64,000 nt of DNA from Colocasia esculenta (lineage: Eukaryota > Streptophyta > Magnoliopsida > Alismatales > Araceae), in assembly GCA_014218235.1 (NCBI GenBank), contig JACBKR010001157.1:744001-808000 (forward strand), given 5' to 3'. A model generated the notes under the pieces. It had not been told where the DNA came from and made no database searches. It saw nothing but the letters and a program-made list of their open reading frames with translations. Both the position numbers and the translations under genes were made by a program. Of this stretch, positions 45,534 to 56,154 are shown piece by piece (position 1 is the stretch's first letter; every line of letters starts with the position of its first letter).

Positions 45534-45970
45534 CACTGGAAGGCGGAGCGCACGACGGACGGTGAGGAAGAAGCAAAGGAGCAGAGGAAGGCGCGAAGAA
45601 GAGGATGGCTAGCGACTCTAGAGGCAACAAACTCTGGAGATTTTTTTAAGGCAAGGGTCCCGCTCTCACCTCCTCCATTTCCTTATAAGGAAGGTGAGGC
45701 GCGAAATTCGAAGCGGGACCTGAATCAGCGTTTCCCTCTGCTCCAAGTCTCTTCTCGAATGACCCATGGGTGACCGTTCAGGGCTGGCATATGATGTTCT
45801 GGGTGAGACACGACCCACACCGTCATCATGAAGGTCTCATGTTCGAGGGGAACCCTCCTGTAACGGCGTCGCCGCACGTCTGTTCGGATCTCCGAGGATG
45901 ATACCACATTTATGGCGGAGATGACGCCCGAACAGGTCGCCGCCCCCAAGCGCTCCAGTTTCTGAGCCAC

Positions 45971-45990
45971 TTGAGGGCGTGGGGGGCAAG
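45971..45990 (+). promoter_or_regulatory. Polypurine tract of the gypsy element
   Basis: TTGAGGGCGTGGGGGGCAAG directly precedes the LTR start TGTGGTGACTG, the expected plus-strand priming site. Confidence 0.7.
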
Positions 45991-46705
45991 TGTGGTGACT
46001 GTTTTCTGCCACCTAAGTCCATCGCGATCCATCAGGGCCCATCAACGTCTCCCTTTCGACGTGGCCTCCTCGTACGGTTCCACGCCTTCGCAAGGACCAG
46101 TTAAAAGGGCCCCACAGGGCAGTCACCCCGAACGAAGCATTGCCGAGCTCCTTAGCGGTATGCTTCCGCATAGGGGCATTAATCTCGTTGCGCTGAACAA
46201 CTACAGACATCACTGAACAGCACGTTCGATCCCCCCATGCGGGTCACCTGCTCGGAAATCATGTCCAGAGGTTGCCGAACAGGTCTTTTGGCCTGCACAA
46301 CGGTTATAACCGTCGCGGGCCACGCACCCCACCATCAAGAGGCGCGTTAATTACTTGGCATCCCAACGGACCTCTGAGCGCATAACTCCTCCCGTTATGC
46401 GCGTCCGTCAAGGCGCCTTTCCAAGCATGATCTATTGGCATTACGCATGCCTGCCTCAGCACCCTTGCTTATAAAAGCATAGGTACAGGACCATGCACAA
46501 GTACGTTCTCTCTCATACGAACACATCCTTACACTCAAAACCCCCTGCCTTACAAGCCTCTCACTGACTTAGGCATCGGAGGGTTTTCCCCGGTCTTCAT
46601 CGGGCCCCCCTGATCTTCTCTGGTGATTGCAGGATCCTTCGTCCGCTTCCGGCAACCGTCATCTCCCTTACACAAGTGTTAGGCCTGATCCACTCCGGCC
46701 CAACA
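45991..46705 (+). repeat. 3' LTR of the gypsy element (715 bp)
   Basis: It begins TGTGGTGACTG after a polypurine tract and ends CCGGCCCAACA. It contains a TATA box (TTATAAAAGC, 46469-46478). No primer-binding site follows it, so it is the 3' LTR. No matching 5' LTR exists in the window, in line with loss of the 5' half of the element. Confidence 0.75.
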
Positions 46706-47047
46706 AGAAAAATGTCTTAACAGGTGGAGAAGATTATAATCGGCAAGAATTGATGCATCTTTCATGGGCATTTTCAAGGTGATGTGCTATATATGCATCT
46801 CTTCCCTATATATCTTTTTTTCTTTTCTTGATCTCCACTAGTATAAGAACATCTAACCGAAGCCTTAATTCTTTAGCATCATTAAAAAAAAAAATTTATT
46901 ACAAGATCTATCTTGTATTAAATCTGTCGCAAATTATTTGAAAATAAAAGAAAAAAGTTTATTCACATATTCAACTAATAAAATTATTTTTCAAATAATT
47001 TATATTAATTTTATTAGAGTTACACTTAGTGTGTACTATGACGGATG
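46706..47047. other. AT-rich spacer
   Basis: Flank of the LTR, no gene seen. Confidence 0.4.
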
Positions 47048-47238
47048 GAGAAATGCTGGTTACTCGGACACCCGAGTAACCAGTATGAGTTGAATCGGTC
47101 GTGCAACGGACTTGATTGGTCGGCCGCGCGTGAGCCTCACGACGTGGGGCCCACGCACGACTTGATGTGGGACCTACGTGCGGTCAATCTACGTCGACTA
47201 ATTACTCGGACGCCCGATCGAGTTAGCTAACATTTCTC
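47048..47238. mobile_element. Possible Mutator-type MITE (191 bp)
   Basis: Short ends GAGAAATG and CATTTCTC, flanked by ATGACGGATG and ACGACGAATG (10-mers with two differences). The interior is GC-richer than its surroundings and contains the palindrome GGTTACTCGG..CCGAGTAACC and a second TTACTCGGACGCCCG. Confidence 0.5.
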
Positions 47239-49318
47239 ACGACGAATGATGTGTACGTGCACATATTCTCTCTCCGTTAGATGTCTATCATATCGAGATA
47301 TGACGGGAAGTGTAGCAAGATTTTTCTTTTTTATTGTTATCTAAAGTATCTTATAATAAATGTTTTTTAATTATATCTTCCGGTGAGTAGACCAGCTGGT
47401 ATTAAACCAACGCCAAACTATATCATCTCGAGAACTTAATTAGAATCGACAAAGCCCTACAGTGTCACATAAATGAAACCTTGCAGTCTTCGTGAATGTC
47501 TGACAGAACACTGCTGAGGTCGACCCATGGACACCCCCAATCCGTACGTCTTTCCATGCACGGATTTTAATGGAGAGCAGCTTTCAATAGCTGTGTTGCA
47601 TGCACTCATGTGCTCCCACATGGCCATGTTTAATATATATAGCTGCCTCAAGGGAACTTTAATCCATGGCCAGCTTTCTGCCTTGTACTTGGCATATAAC
47701 TGGAGTCTGTGAGAGATCGTGATGGGTCTCCATGCAGTGGTGAGCAAAGCCAACTCAACCACGGCTTTGATGACCCACCAAAGTGGAAGACGGCAAGTTT
47801 TCTCTGATAGGGTTCATTGCGTGCAACTGTGTTGAGCAGCGACTAGACATAAGTGAGCTGCGAGAGGTTTCCGTACGTGAAAATATTGTTGAGAAATTGA
47901 TAAGGAATTATCTATGAAAAATAAAATATATTTATCCCACTTATTTGATTCTGAGAGAAATTTTCGAAGAAAAGGATTTGACTGAATTATAGATTCCGAC
48001 TGTTCATTAGATTGTCTGAAATGTTGATGTCTGACCTTTTCAGATATAAGTATGAAGTATGTTTTGTTTTTGGGTAGATGCAGGGAGCCTGCTGCTGATC
48101 ATTTTTTTTAATTGCTGATCATATACCAATTTATTAATGAAAGGAGCTAATTAAAAAAGGAGACAAAATTCAGATACAGACTTGATGACATAGGCTAAGT
48201 AAGAAGACCATTATAAAGAAAGAAAATCTAAGATATATAAGAGATCAATTGACGGAAACTAGAACTTCTGACCCAGTAAAGAAAACTCTTAAGACTTCAT
48301 AGATGACAGATCTCAAATATATATACATTTGCCGTAGAACAACTGGAGGAAGAACAACTGGAGGATGAAGAGTTAGACGTCATGAGCAATGTTCAAAATT
48401 ATTGTCGTTTCTTTCAGTCGCCTAAAATTCTAAAATTGTTCCGGACATGAAGATATTTTTAGCTTTTGAAAACTCAGCAACCAACCGAACTATGCAAGAG
48501 CCTCGATAAGGTAGATCAGACTCTAAAATTTTGTATTAAAATTGGAAGTATATATATATATATATGCTAGATATTACAAATTAACATAAGTGGCAGGATT
48601 GAAACTGACAAGATAGACAAAAAAGAAGAACAAAACCCAAATAAAAGACGTATAACACAAAGGAAAGAGAGCACTCCAAAAAACATATGGTTGCTTCCAT
48701 GCAACTATGAGAGAATTTAGCATCCAGAAGAAAAATATTTTAGAGCTGATCCTGAGATAGTGCGCCTAGATCAATCGATGGACAAGCTTGCCAACCTAGC
48801 TTACGTTACTAGCCAATCAACTACTGAGTTGCTCTTCCTGTTTATGTGTGTGATTTTAACCTAGCTAGCTAGCTACTCCCATCCCTATAGCCCCACGTTT
48901 AATCTCATGCAAATGATGAACTCGATGTCTTAAGGTACTGCATTGATTGTATTGGATCTGATCAGGTCCAGCACTTGTTTATGAAAAATGCTAGGTGGTC
49001 GATCGGATAATCGGATGAATGATTTGTCCGATCAATCTTGTCAATTAATCGACGCATGCTCGGTCAACCGTGCATCCAACATTACTCCTTATTTATTGTC
49101 ACCTTCTAATTAACCATGCATAATGTAACATATAACCTCTTCTTTTGAAACCAGATACTCCTAAACACATTCTTGGATTGTTGTAGCTTCGGCTTTTAGT
49201 GCTACTGTGGCCACTACGTCTAGATAAGCTCCAACTTTTAGGGAGACTCTAGATGAGTTTCAGATTACGTACCTTTGCTTCCTCCATTGCTCATTTTGCT
49301 TCCACCAAGCCCCATTAG
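47239..49318. other. About 2 kb spacer, no gene recognised
   Basis: Low-copy-looking sequence at 47450-47830 has balanced composition and open frames of about 60-100 codons on both strands without a recognised domain. A short AT repeat lies near 48550. Confidence 0.4.
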
Positions 49319-49477
49319 CAGTGGCGGAGCTACTTTTAGGTCAGTGAAGACATGTGACTCCACTGGATCGAAAGATTTCTATTAGTGAAGTAAATTTTTA
49401 CCATTAGTGATCTCATTAGATCAAAAAAATGTGTTTAAAAGTGCATCCACTGAATAAAAATTCTAGATCCGTCACTG
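49319..49477. mobile_element. hAT-type MITE (159 bp), TSD CCCATTAG
   Basis: Ends CAGTGGCGGAGC and GATCCGTCACTG, with an exact 8-bp TSD CCCATTAG (49311-49318, 49478-49485). Same family as 20869-21019. Confidence 0.88.
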
Positions 49478-51597
49478 CCCATTAGAATCCTCTTTTTAAA
49501 TCCTTCAGGCCTGGCATTACCCATTCTAGGTGTGGATTCACATCACAACCTTCAGGTCTCCTAACTCTGCAAGTCCCCTTCTTCGATCTGGACCAACCTT
49601 GTTGCTATTCATTGCTAACACTGGTATATATATTAGTGGCACTCTTTCATATATGTTAGGCTCCAAAGAAAGTACTCATTGTATTTCCAAAAATACGTAC
49701 GTACACTTGGCCGGGAATTTAATTTATTTGTGTGCGCTTCCTTTTTGAATAGGTTTTCAATTTTCTTCCTCCATATTACATCTAGAACTGTTGCCACCCC
49801 TGGCTTTATATAATTAAGTGAAATAGAAGTTCTCCTCACCTCCCTCAATACACTTAAACCCATAGATTAAGTAGATTCCTGGGTGGGTAATTCTCCCAAA
49901 GCCAAATGAGTGAAAATGTCCCTCCAAATACTCTTAAATATTGCTTGAATGACTTGAGGCTCCTTATTGTTGGAGATATTGTGGTGGCTGAGGGTTTATT
50001 TATTAATTCAAAAGTTTTGTGAGTTTTTCTGAAAAAAAAAAGAGGTCATGACTCATGAGATGCCTTTACACTCCAAAAAAACGCAAGGGTTAAAAAACTG
50101 AACGTGGAGGTGAGCTTTTTTCCTTGGAGGAGACAACGAAGAAATTAAAGGCGAACCCAAGGGCTGCTGGGGGGATTACTTCCGGCGGCTTTTTTTTTTT
50201 TTTTGGGAAAATAATTTAGTGAAAACAAAAAAACCTGCAAAAAAAACCAGTGAAAAAAAAACTCAGAAAAAACAGTGAGAAAAAACCACTAAATTTTGAT
50301 CAGGTTCGATTTAATTTTCAGGGTTCGACTCGGTTTCTTTTAATGTTAATCTGATTTAGACCATTGACTAGGATTCTAGTATTTTGAATCTAATTGAACT
50401 GCAAATTTTGAATAAGTTCAATTCAAATTTCTCAGTTCAACCCAATAAATAAACAGTACCCTTAGTTTTGAGAATAGTTGAGTCCTCCCTCTCGACTTTC
50501 CCATGAATTAGCAGATTACTCAAAGTTATAAGTGAACTATATATGTGACGCAAAGTTGATCAAAACAGTGACATTTGCTCCGCACCATCGTATTGTAACA
50601 AATGCTTAGCCATGTTATTAAGTCCTGCATTATTAGTTGACATGAGAATATTATCGACTGGACAAGAAAGTGAGTGAAACATGTCTTATTATTATTATTA
50701 TTTACCAGAGATCTTCTTACCTTTCAACTCAAATCTACCAGATAACTTGAGGCATTGCACATCATGGTGTCAAGTATTACTAAGTTATTAAAAGTTAAGT
50801 TAGATTGCACCTGAAAGAGAGAGAGAGAGAGAGAGAGAGAAACTTCTGAAAACCAAGCGAAAGACTCGTATCCTAAATGGCTACATATCCCAACCACGGA
50901 GGATTGTCAAAATTCTAGTGTAGTAGATGATTGTTTTTAAGAGTAGATATATAGCATATCTGATGCAGAATTTTCATATATGTGGGTCTAAAATCTGTAT
51001 TTAATTCAGTAAAATGCTATATTGTCACTGTGTATGAGCTGATACATAAGCACAGTTAAATCGGCCCAATGGAAATTTCTCTGCGATATTTCCAATTTGG
51101 GCCGGCTCCAATTTTATCCACCGTCCACAACAAGAAAAGCCTACAAATCTCGAGGCCGCAACTTGACCCACAATCCGGAAGCCTACGTTTTCCCTGATTT
51201 TGGATGTGAAGTGCCACATTTGCGATCGAGATTCTTGTCTTATTGCAACTAGTTAACAAGAATTAAATGGTTTCACAATCATAGTTAAAAATATAAGATG
51301 AGATAAATGGATATTACAGGAATATTGTTCGACATTTCTTTTTGATATGCGATGTTCTGATTTAGACCACCGTCCGACCAATAAAAATAATTAGAGTTCA
51401 AAATTCAGAAAAACTCGACCTCATCACATAAGGAGGCTTACTGAGCAATGAGGGATTCAAATATACTTTATGTACGTATTGAAATAATACAATCTGATAT
51501 TATTTGTCCTAATTAATACATGCGAGTGGGGCCATTAATGTTGGTCTCCATAACAACCGGCGTATGCCCGTCAACCCAATGCTTGTAGGAAGTCTTA
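49478..51597. other. About 2.1 kb AT-rich spacer, no gene recognised
   Basis: Contains a (GA)n tract at 50815-50841 and A-rich stretches at 50028-50290. Sequence at 51050-51240 is balanced in composition but has no recognised domain. Confidence 0.4.
50815..50841. repeat. (GA)n microsatellite
   Basis: About 13 GA units. Confidence 0.9.
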
Positions 51598-52099
51598 AGT
51601 GGCGTTTGATAACACTTATTTAAAATATTTAAATCTAATTTCACGTGATCTATTCTCTAAATTTAAAATTTAAAAAAATTTAATATATAAGATATAAGTT
51701 AAGAGATGTTTGATAACTATTTTTAACAATATATGAAGTGTAACACAATTGGTTAAGATGCTATATTACTATTGGATAAGTCTTGGGTTCAAAACTTAAA
51801 ATTGTCAAAAATATTTTTTTTTGAAATTGAGTCGCCGGAGCTGGCTAGTGGCGGCCGACGAAATGCGGCGACAGTCACTGAAGCTTGCCGTCGACGATCG
51901 TCGGACTCCGACAATGTTCGTCGCCGTCGATCTGAAAAAAAATAAATAAAATGATTCATTTTAACTTAAAAATTAAGTGATTTTTAGATTTAAATAATTA
52001 ATTAAAATATAATTTTAGATATTTTATCAAACAATTTGAAATCTTAAAAATTAAGTATTTCAAATTTTAGACTTTGAATAAGTGTTATCAAACAGTATC
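51598..52099. mobile_element. PIF-Harbinger-like MITE (502 bp) with a tRNA-like insert
   Basis: About 18-bp inverted ends: GTTTGATAACACTTATT on the left (from 51605) and AATAAGTGTTATCAAAC on the right, flanked by TTA on both sides (51595-51597, 52100-52102). Inside, 51738-51800 looks like a SINE head: TTGGTTAAGATG (A-box-like) and TGGGTTCAAAAC (B-box-like). A GC-rich block (51825-51935) follows that is unlike the rest. Confidence 0.7.
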
Positions 52100-52102
52100 T
52101 TA

Positions 52103-53838
52103 CTATGCTAACTAATTATGTGTATTGGGCCTCATTACTAGGAGAGTTCCAGATAGTCTTCAGGTATGGAGAAGAAAGGGTTGCTTTTCCATAAATATCT
52201 ATCTTAATTAAGTGGAAAACTGCATAATAAGTCACTGATGGAGTCACATTTTTATGTATACTTTTCTTCTATGAACTAATTCTCACACTTCTTTCCCATG
52301 GGACTATTAATTCACATGAGAAGATTATACATGTAAATGTAAATCTATAATGAAGTTCCGTATAATTTTTACTTTTGAAACGAAGTATTTATGTAAAAAT
52401 AGTCAGAGAAAGTATCACTATGGAGGATCTCCATGTGTTGGCCTGCTTAGCCCGCTTCCATGCGCGCGCAAAGCCTGATATGAGAGTTTCTCGGTGCCCC
52501 TTCAATGGCATAGGAGCCTACAAAGAGGCCCAATTAAGAGTGTGCAATATGTATTGTAATCTACCTCCAAATATTCGTAAAGTTTTATTATTTTTTATTT
52601 TTTACATATTGTAGATTATTTTACAACATTTTCTCGCATTTACATTGTTATAAATTATTACAATCTTTAAAACTGGTTGATCCATCTGACTTGTAGTTAA
52701 TTTTGACATTATAAAGAGACGCATTTGTTGTACATCCGCTATATATAAGAACTCAGACCCGTCTATATGTGTTTGCAGGAGGTCCGGTCGAGACGAACAT
52801 GAAGGAAATATTTTTCTTGACATGAAATGTTAACCTCCCACCGCATCTCCTGGCCTTTATCTTGGGAGACTTCCCTTCTCCTTTGAATAGTAGTCGAACT
52901 TGCATGTAGATTTAGTAATAATTGCCATTGTGAGAGTGGGAAAAGAAGGGACCCTCGCCAGCTTCTGAGAACATATCTCCTCAACTTCCACTCTCCACTT
53001 TGCAGTAGAGGAGTTCCTAAGAGTTCATGATATGCTGGGCATGCAGTAGCACTGTAGCAGCCTACATATTATTAAAGTTGAACACTAGAAAAGTTGTCAA
53101 ATTTGAGGGTTTAAGTTAGCTGCAGATAGGTATTGTTTGGATCAGCTTTGTGAAAAGTTAAAATCACAAAAATCGATTTTACTTTTTACCTTGTCATCTG
53201 TGCGGCTTCCTTGCCGCAGCGCTCTGATGATCGGTGAACAAGATAAAAAGAAAAAAAAATTGGAAAAAAAAAACCAACGCAAGACACAAGCTTACCTGGA
53301 ATCGGCAAAAGCGACTCACTGGCCGCTTCCCCCACAGTGCAGAAAAAATAAGACTTCTGTATATCTCTCTCTTATTTTTAAAAACCGAGGTGCACAAATT
53401 CCGTAACAAGTGAGAACATTTGGTTCAGCTTGAGTGTCGTCATAACTTTTGCATGGCTAAAATCGGTCATATTGTTGATGCCAAACAATGCCTAAATCAA
53501 CAACAACAGAAATGGACAGGCCAATGTGGATTAAAAAAAAAAACAGTAGAGGATGGAGCTAGGGGTATAGGGGTCGATGGAAAAAGGTATGAAAGGGAGG
53601 CTAGAGCTGGACATCTATTAAAGAGATTTGAGAGGGGACAGCCATAACACAGCAAGAGCAAAATACCAGCTGGGTAATTTCTCAGGACTGAAATCAGAGG
53701 TCCTGGCAGCATTGTATTAATTCCAAATAAGTGCTTAATGCAGAAGTTGATCAAGGCCAAACAGGTATTTGGTTACTAGGAGATAATTATTAACATTCAG
53801 ATAATTTGAGACCATAAAGGCCACTTCCATGAAAGCAA
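52103..53838. other. About 1.7 kb spacer, no gene recognised
   Basis: Balanced-composition segments around 52420-52530 and 53200-53400 carry short frames with no recognised domain. Nothing else is supported. Confidence 0.4.
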
Positions 53839-54406
53839 AAGTATTGAACACATGGAGCAGGATTAAGGTCAGTAAGAGTACCTTAATTTGAAGCGAGAGG
53901 TCGACGTGGACGGCTCCGGATATATGTCACCACATGCTACGTACTGCAGACCTCAATTCTCAAATCATCTCATAAGGAAGTGGGACCAGGGAAGCTGACA
54001 CTTGCGTTTAAGTTTCTTCCATTCGCTCCTATCTTCCTACCAATGGAAGCCAGAGTCAGCTGTGCGCTTTACATTCGAGTCGTCGGAGTGCACATCACAT
54101 GGACCAAGGGGTCAGTATTCCTCTCATATATACTGACCCCTTGGTCCATGTGATGTGCACTCCGACGACTCGAATGTAAAGCGCACAGCTGACTCTGGCT
54201 TCCATTGGTAGGAAGATAGGAGCGAATGGAAGAAACTTAAACGCAAGTGTCAGCTTCCCTGGTCCCACTTCCTTATGAGATGATTTGAGAATTGAGGTCT
54301 GCAGTACGTAGCATGTGGTGACATATATCCGGAGCCATCCACGTCGACCTCTCGCTTCAAATTAAGGTACTCTTACTGACCTTAATCCTGCTCCATGTGT
54401 TCAATA

Positions 54407-54409
<3 letters not shown>
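53839..54409. repeat. Near-perfect 280-bp inverted repeat with an 11-nt loop
   Basis: The left arm 53839-54118 and right arm 54130-54409 are the same length and complementary base for base. Reading by eye I found one mismatch (GTGGACGGCTCC versus GTGGATGGCTCC). The loop is 54119-54129. The arms have ordinary complexity, with no open frame and no TIR/TSD pattern of a known MITE. The right arm runs straight into a (TA)n tract. A transcript from either strand would form a hairpin of about 570 nt. Confidence 0.93.

Positions 54410-54481
<72 letters not shown>
54409..54481. repeat. (TA)n microsatellite abutting the inverted repeat
   Basis: About 36 uninterrupted TA units. Its length may vary between assemblies. 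Confidence 0.93.
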
Positions 54482-54483
<2 letters not shown>

Positions 54484-54892
54484 CCCTTTTGTGCCAAATA
54501 TAAAGGAGAATTCATGAAACATATATAACTTGTGCTCTGAATAAAAAATTACACCCTCACTTGTATCTTATTGCAGGATGCATGAATATGGAATAGAAAG
54601 GAGATCGGAGGCAGGGAAACGAGGCCGCCGGATTCTAAAATTCCCGGCTAGCCAGAAAATTGTCGGTGCAGGAAGAACATCTCAAACCCGGCAAAACCAT
54701 TAAAATTTTTTTTACTTTGCCGGCATATTTCTCTGTTGCTGTTTAGTTTGCCCTCGGCCCTATTAAAAAAACTGGGCAGCAAACTTAACCCTCCTATCTT
54801 GTGGTAGTATTAGCAGTAGTAACAGTAGAACAATAATAGGGCCAGCACTCAGCAGCAAGTGTCTCTTAAACTGTGGATGTCTTCCTGTTCGT

Positions 54893-55561
54893 CTAGAAAT
54901 GCCATAGAAACGAGGGCTGATTGAACCCTGCTGCACCAACATCGTCCATGAAGTGATCTGCCGGAGCTGTCGTCGTCGTCGTCGTCGTCCCCGGGACCGG
55001 GAAGTACTCGCTGGGGAAGTGGTCGAAGTCGAACGTCCCCATGAAGTCCAGTCCATTGGGCGCAGAATGTGAACTCGACGGGCCCTCGTAGTCCAGGAGG
55101 AACGACCAATCCAGTTCTTCCCCACTCTCCCCCGTCAACGTCCCGTCCGATGCCGCAACTTCAGGAGAGCCTAGCTGGGGGTGACCGGGCCCGGCCGTCG
55201 GCGGTGGCGCCTCGGCGGAGGCCTCGTTGGCGAATCTGGAGGCGGCAGCCTGGACCTCCGACGGCGAGAAGTTGCGTCCGCCGGCGGCCGCGATGTCGGG
55301 GAGGTTGTCGGGGAAGTTGAAGCGGCCGGCGCCGGGGCCGCGGAGGCAGAGCATGGCGGCGTCGAAGGCGTGGGCCGCCTTCTCCGGTGTGTCGTAGGAG
55401 CCGAGCCAGATGCGCTCCCGGCTGTGGGGCAGCCGAATCTCCGAGACCCACTTGCCCCACTTCCTCTTCCGGACACCCTTGAACCGGGTATTCCTCCTCT
55501 CCTCGGCCTCGCCGGCAGCGGCCGTAGCAGCGTTTGCCCTCGCCATCTCCGGCGTCCTCAT
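54893..55561 (-). CDS. AP2/ERF-family transcription factor (DREB-type AP2 domain), 222 aa
   Basis: Nuclear DNA-binding regulator. One exon from the ATG at 55561 (MRTPEMARAN) to the stop at 54893. A single AP2 domain spans residues about 26-85: RFKGVRKRKWGKWVSEIRLP, then WLGSYDTPEKAAHAFDAAML and the end RFNFPD. The three-strand sheet and WLG/AHAFD helix motifs are complete. Val in WVSEI at domain position 14 points to the DREB rather than the ERF side. The C-terminus is acidic with hydrophobic patches (ELDWSFLLDYEG, FDFDHFPSEYF), as in activation domains, and has a run of seven Thr. The frame is open upstream to 56008, but the TATA box at 55676 and the codon context favour the ATG at 55561; a second ATG at 55546 is also possible. 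Exact clade and targets cannot be told here. Confidence 0.92.
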   Translation of the reverse strand: MRTPEMARANAATAAAGEAEERRNTRFKGVRKRKWGKWVSEIRLPHSRERIWLGSYDTPEKAAHAFDAAMLCLRGPGAGRFNFPDNLPDIAAAGGRNFSPSEVQAAASRFANEASAEAPPPTAGPGHPQLGSPEVAASDGTLTGESGEELDWSFLLDYEGPSSSHSAPNGLDFMGTFDFDHFPSEYFPVPGTTTTTTTAPADHFMDDVGAAGFNQPSFLWHF

Positions 55562-55675
55562 CGGCTTCGCCGGTGGGGTCCTCGGTGCAGCAGAGGAGCT
55601 GATCGGGCAGTGAGAGCAGAGAGCAGACCGCGGCGAGAAGCTGAGGTGAGGTGGGGGATGTCGGCTCTCTACGGC

Positions 55676-55683
55676 AATATATA
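55676..55683 (-). promoter_or_regulatory. TATA box of the ERF gene
   Basis: TATATATT on the minus strand in CCGTATATATTGCCG, about 115 bp upstream of the ATG at 55561, placing the transcript start near 55645-55650. The core promoter is otherwise GC-rich. Confidence 0.65.
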
Positions 55684-55854
55684 CGGCGAAATCGGAACGC
55701 GTCGAGACGGACACGTGGACGGCGGGGATTGCGGTCCCGAGAGAGAACGCGGTTGGGATTTTTACCGCACGTGCTGTAGCCAGGGGAGCTGAGAAGTGTA
55801 AGGTGGCACATGATCTAAACGTTTCGCCAGATGCAGGAGGTGGGGCCCATGGAC

Positions 55855-55977
55855 CAATGGGCTTCTTGTCATCACCAAGAGGTGCTCCATCTCCATACAA
55901 AACTTTTGGCGCACAACTCACCTGCCGGGATGATTCGTGGGCACGCGCGCGGACGTGGATGGCGGCTGACTGTGTGG
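55855..55977 (+). repeat. ERF upstream segment duplicated in inverted form at 58398-58503
   Basis: AATGGGCTTCTTGT...CGCGCGGACGTGGATGGCGG...CTGACTGTGTGGG recurs as its reverse complement at 58398-58503, with a few substitutions and a small length difference. The two copies bracket the DUF4283 block. Confidence 0.82.
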
Positions 55978-56154
55978 GTCCCGGTCGCGGGCCCCACTCG
56001 CGCCGCAACTATTGTTTGTACGGTAGTAGCTGAGTACCAGCTACTCGTTTGCGTTTGATACCTTGCATGTGCATCTAACTTTTTTTTTTACTTTTCTCCG
56101 CCTCTCTTTATTTTAAGATAAGAGAATAATTTAGTGTATTTATATATATATATA

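Noticed and set aside
42754..45612. Plus-strand frames over the antisense ORF region (up to 178 codons)
   Set aside because: Shadows: the minus-strand reading has recognisable PF04195-like and coiled-coil segments.
40563..46705. A complete gypsy retrotransposon
   Set aside because: No 5' LTR, primer-binding site, gag, protease or reverse transcriptase is present; only integrase, the antisense ORF and one LTR remain.
47450..47830. Possible microRNA or TAS precursor in a balanced-composition segment
   Set aside because: No known conserved plant miRNA or tasiRNA sequence was recognised and no clear foldback was found by eye.
55562..56008. A 149-residue N-terminal extension of the ERF protein
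   Set aside because: It crosses the TATA box and the expected 5' UTR, has no conserved motif, and the frame is open only because of GC-rich promoter DNA.
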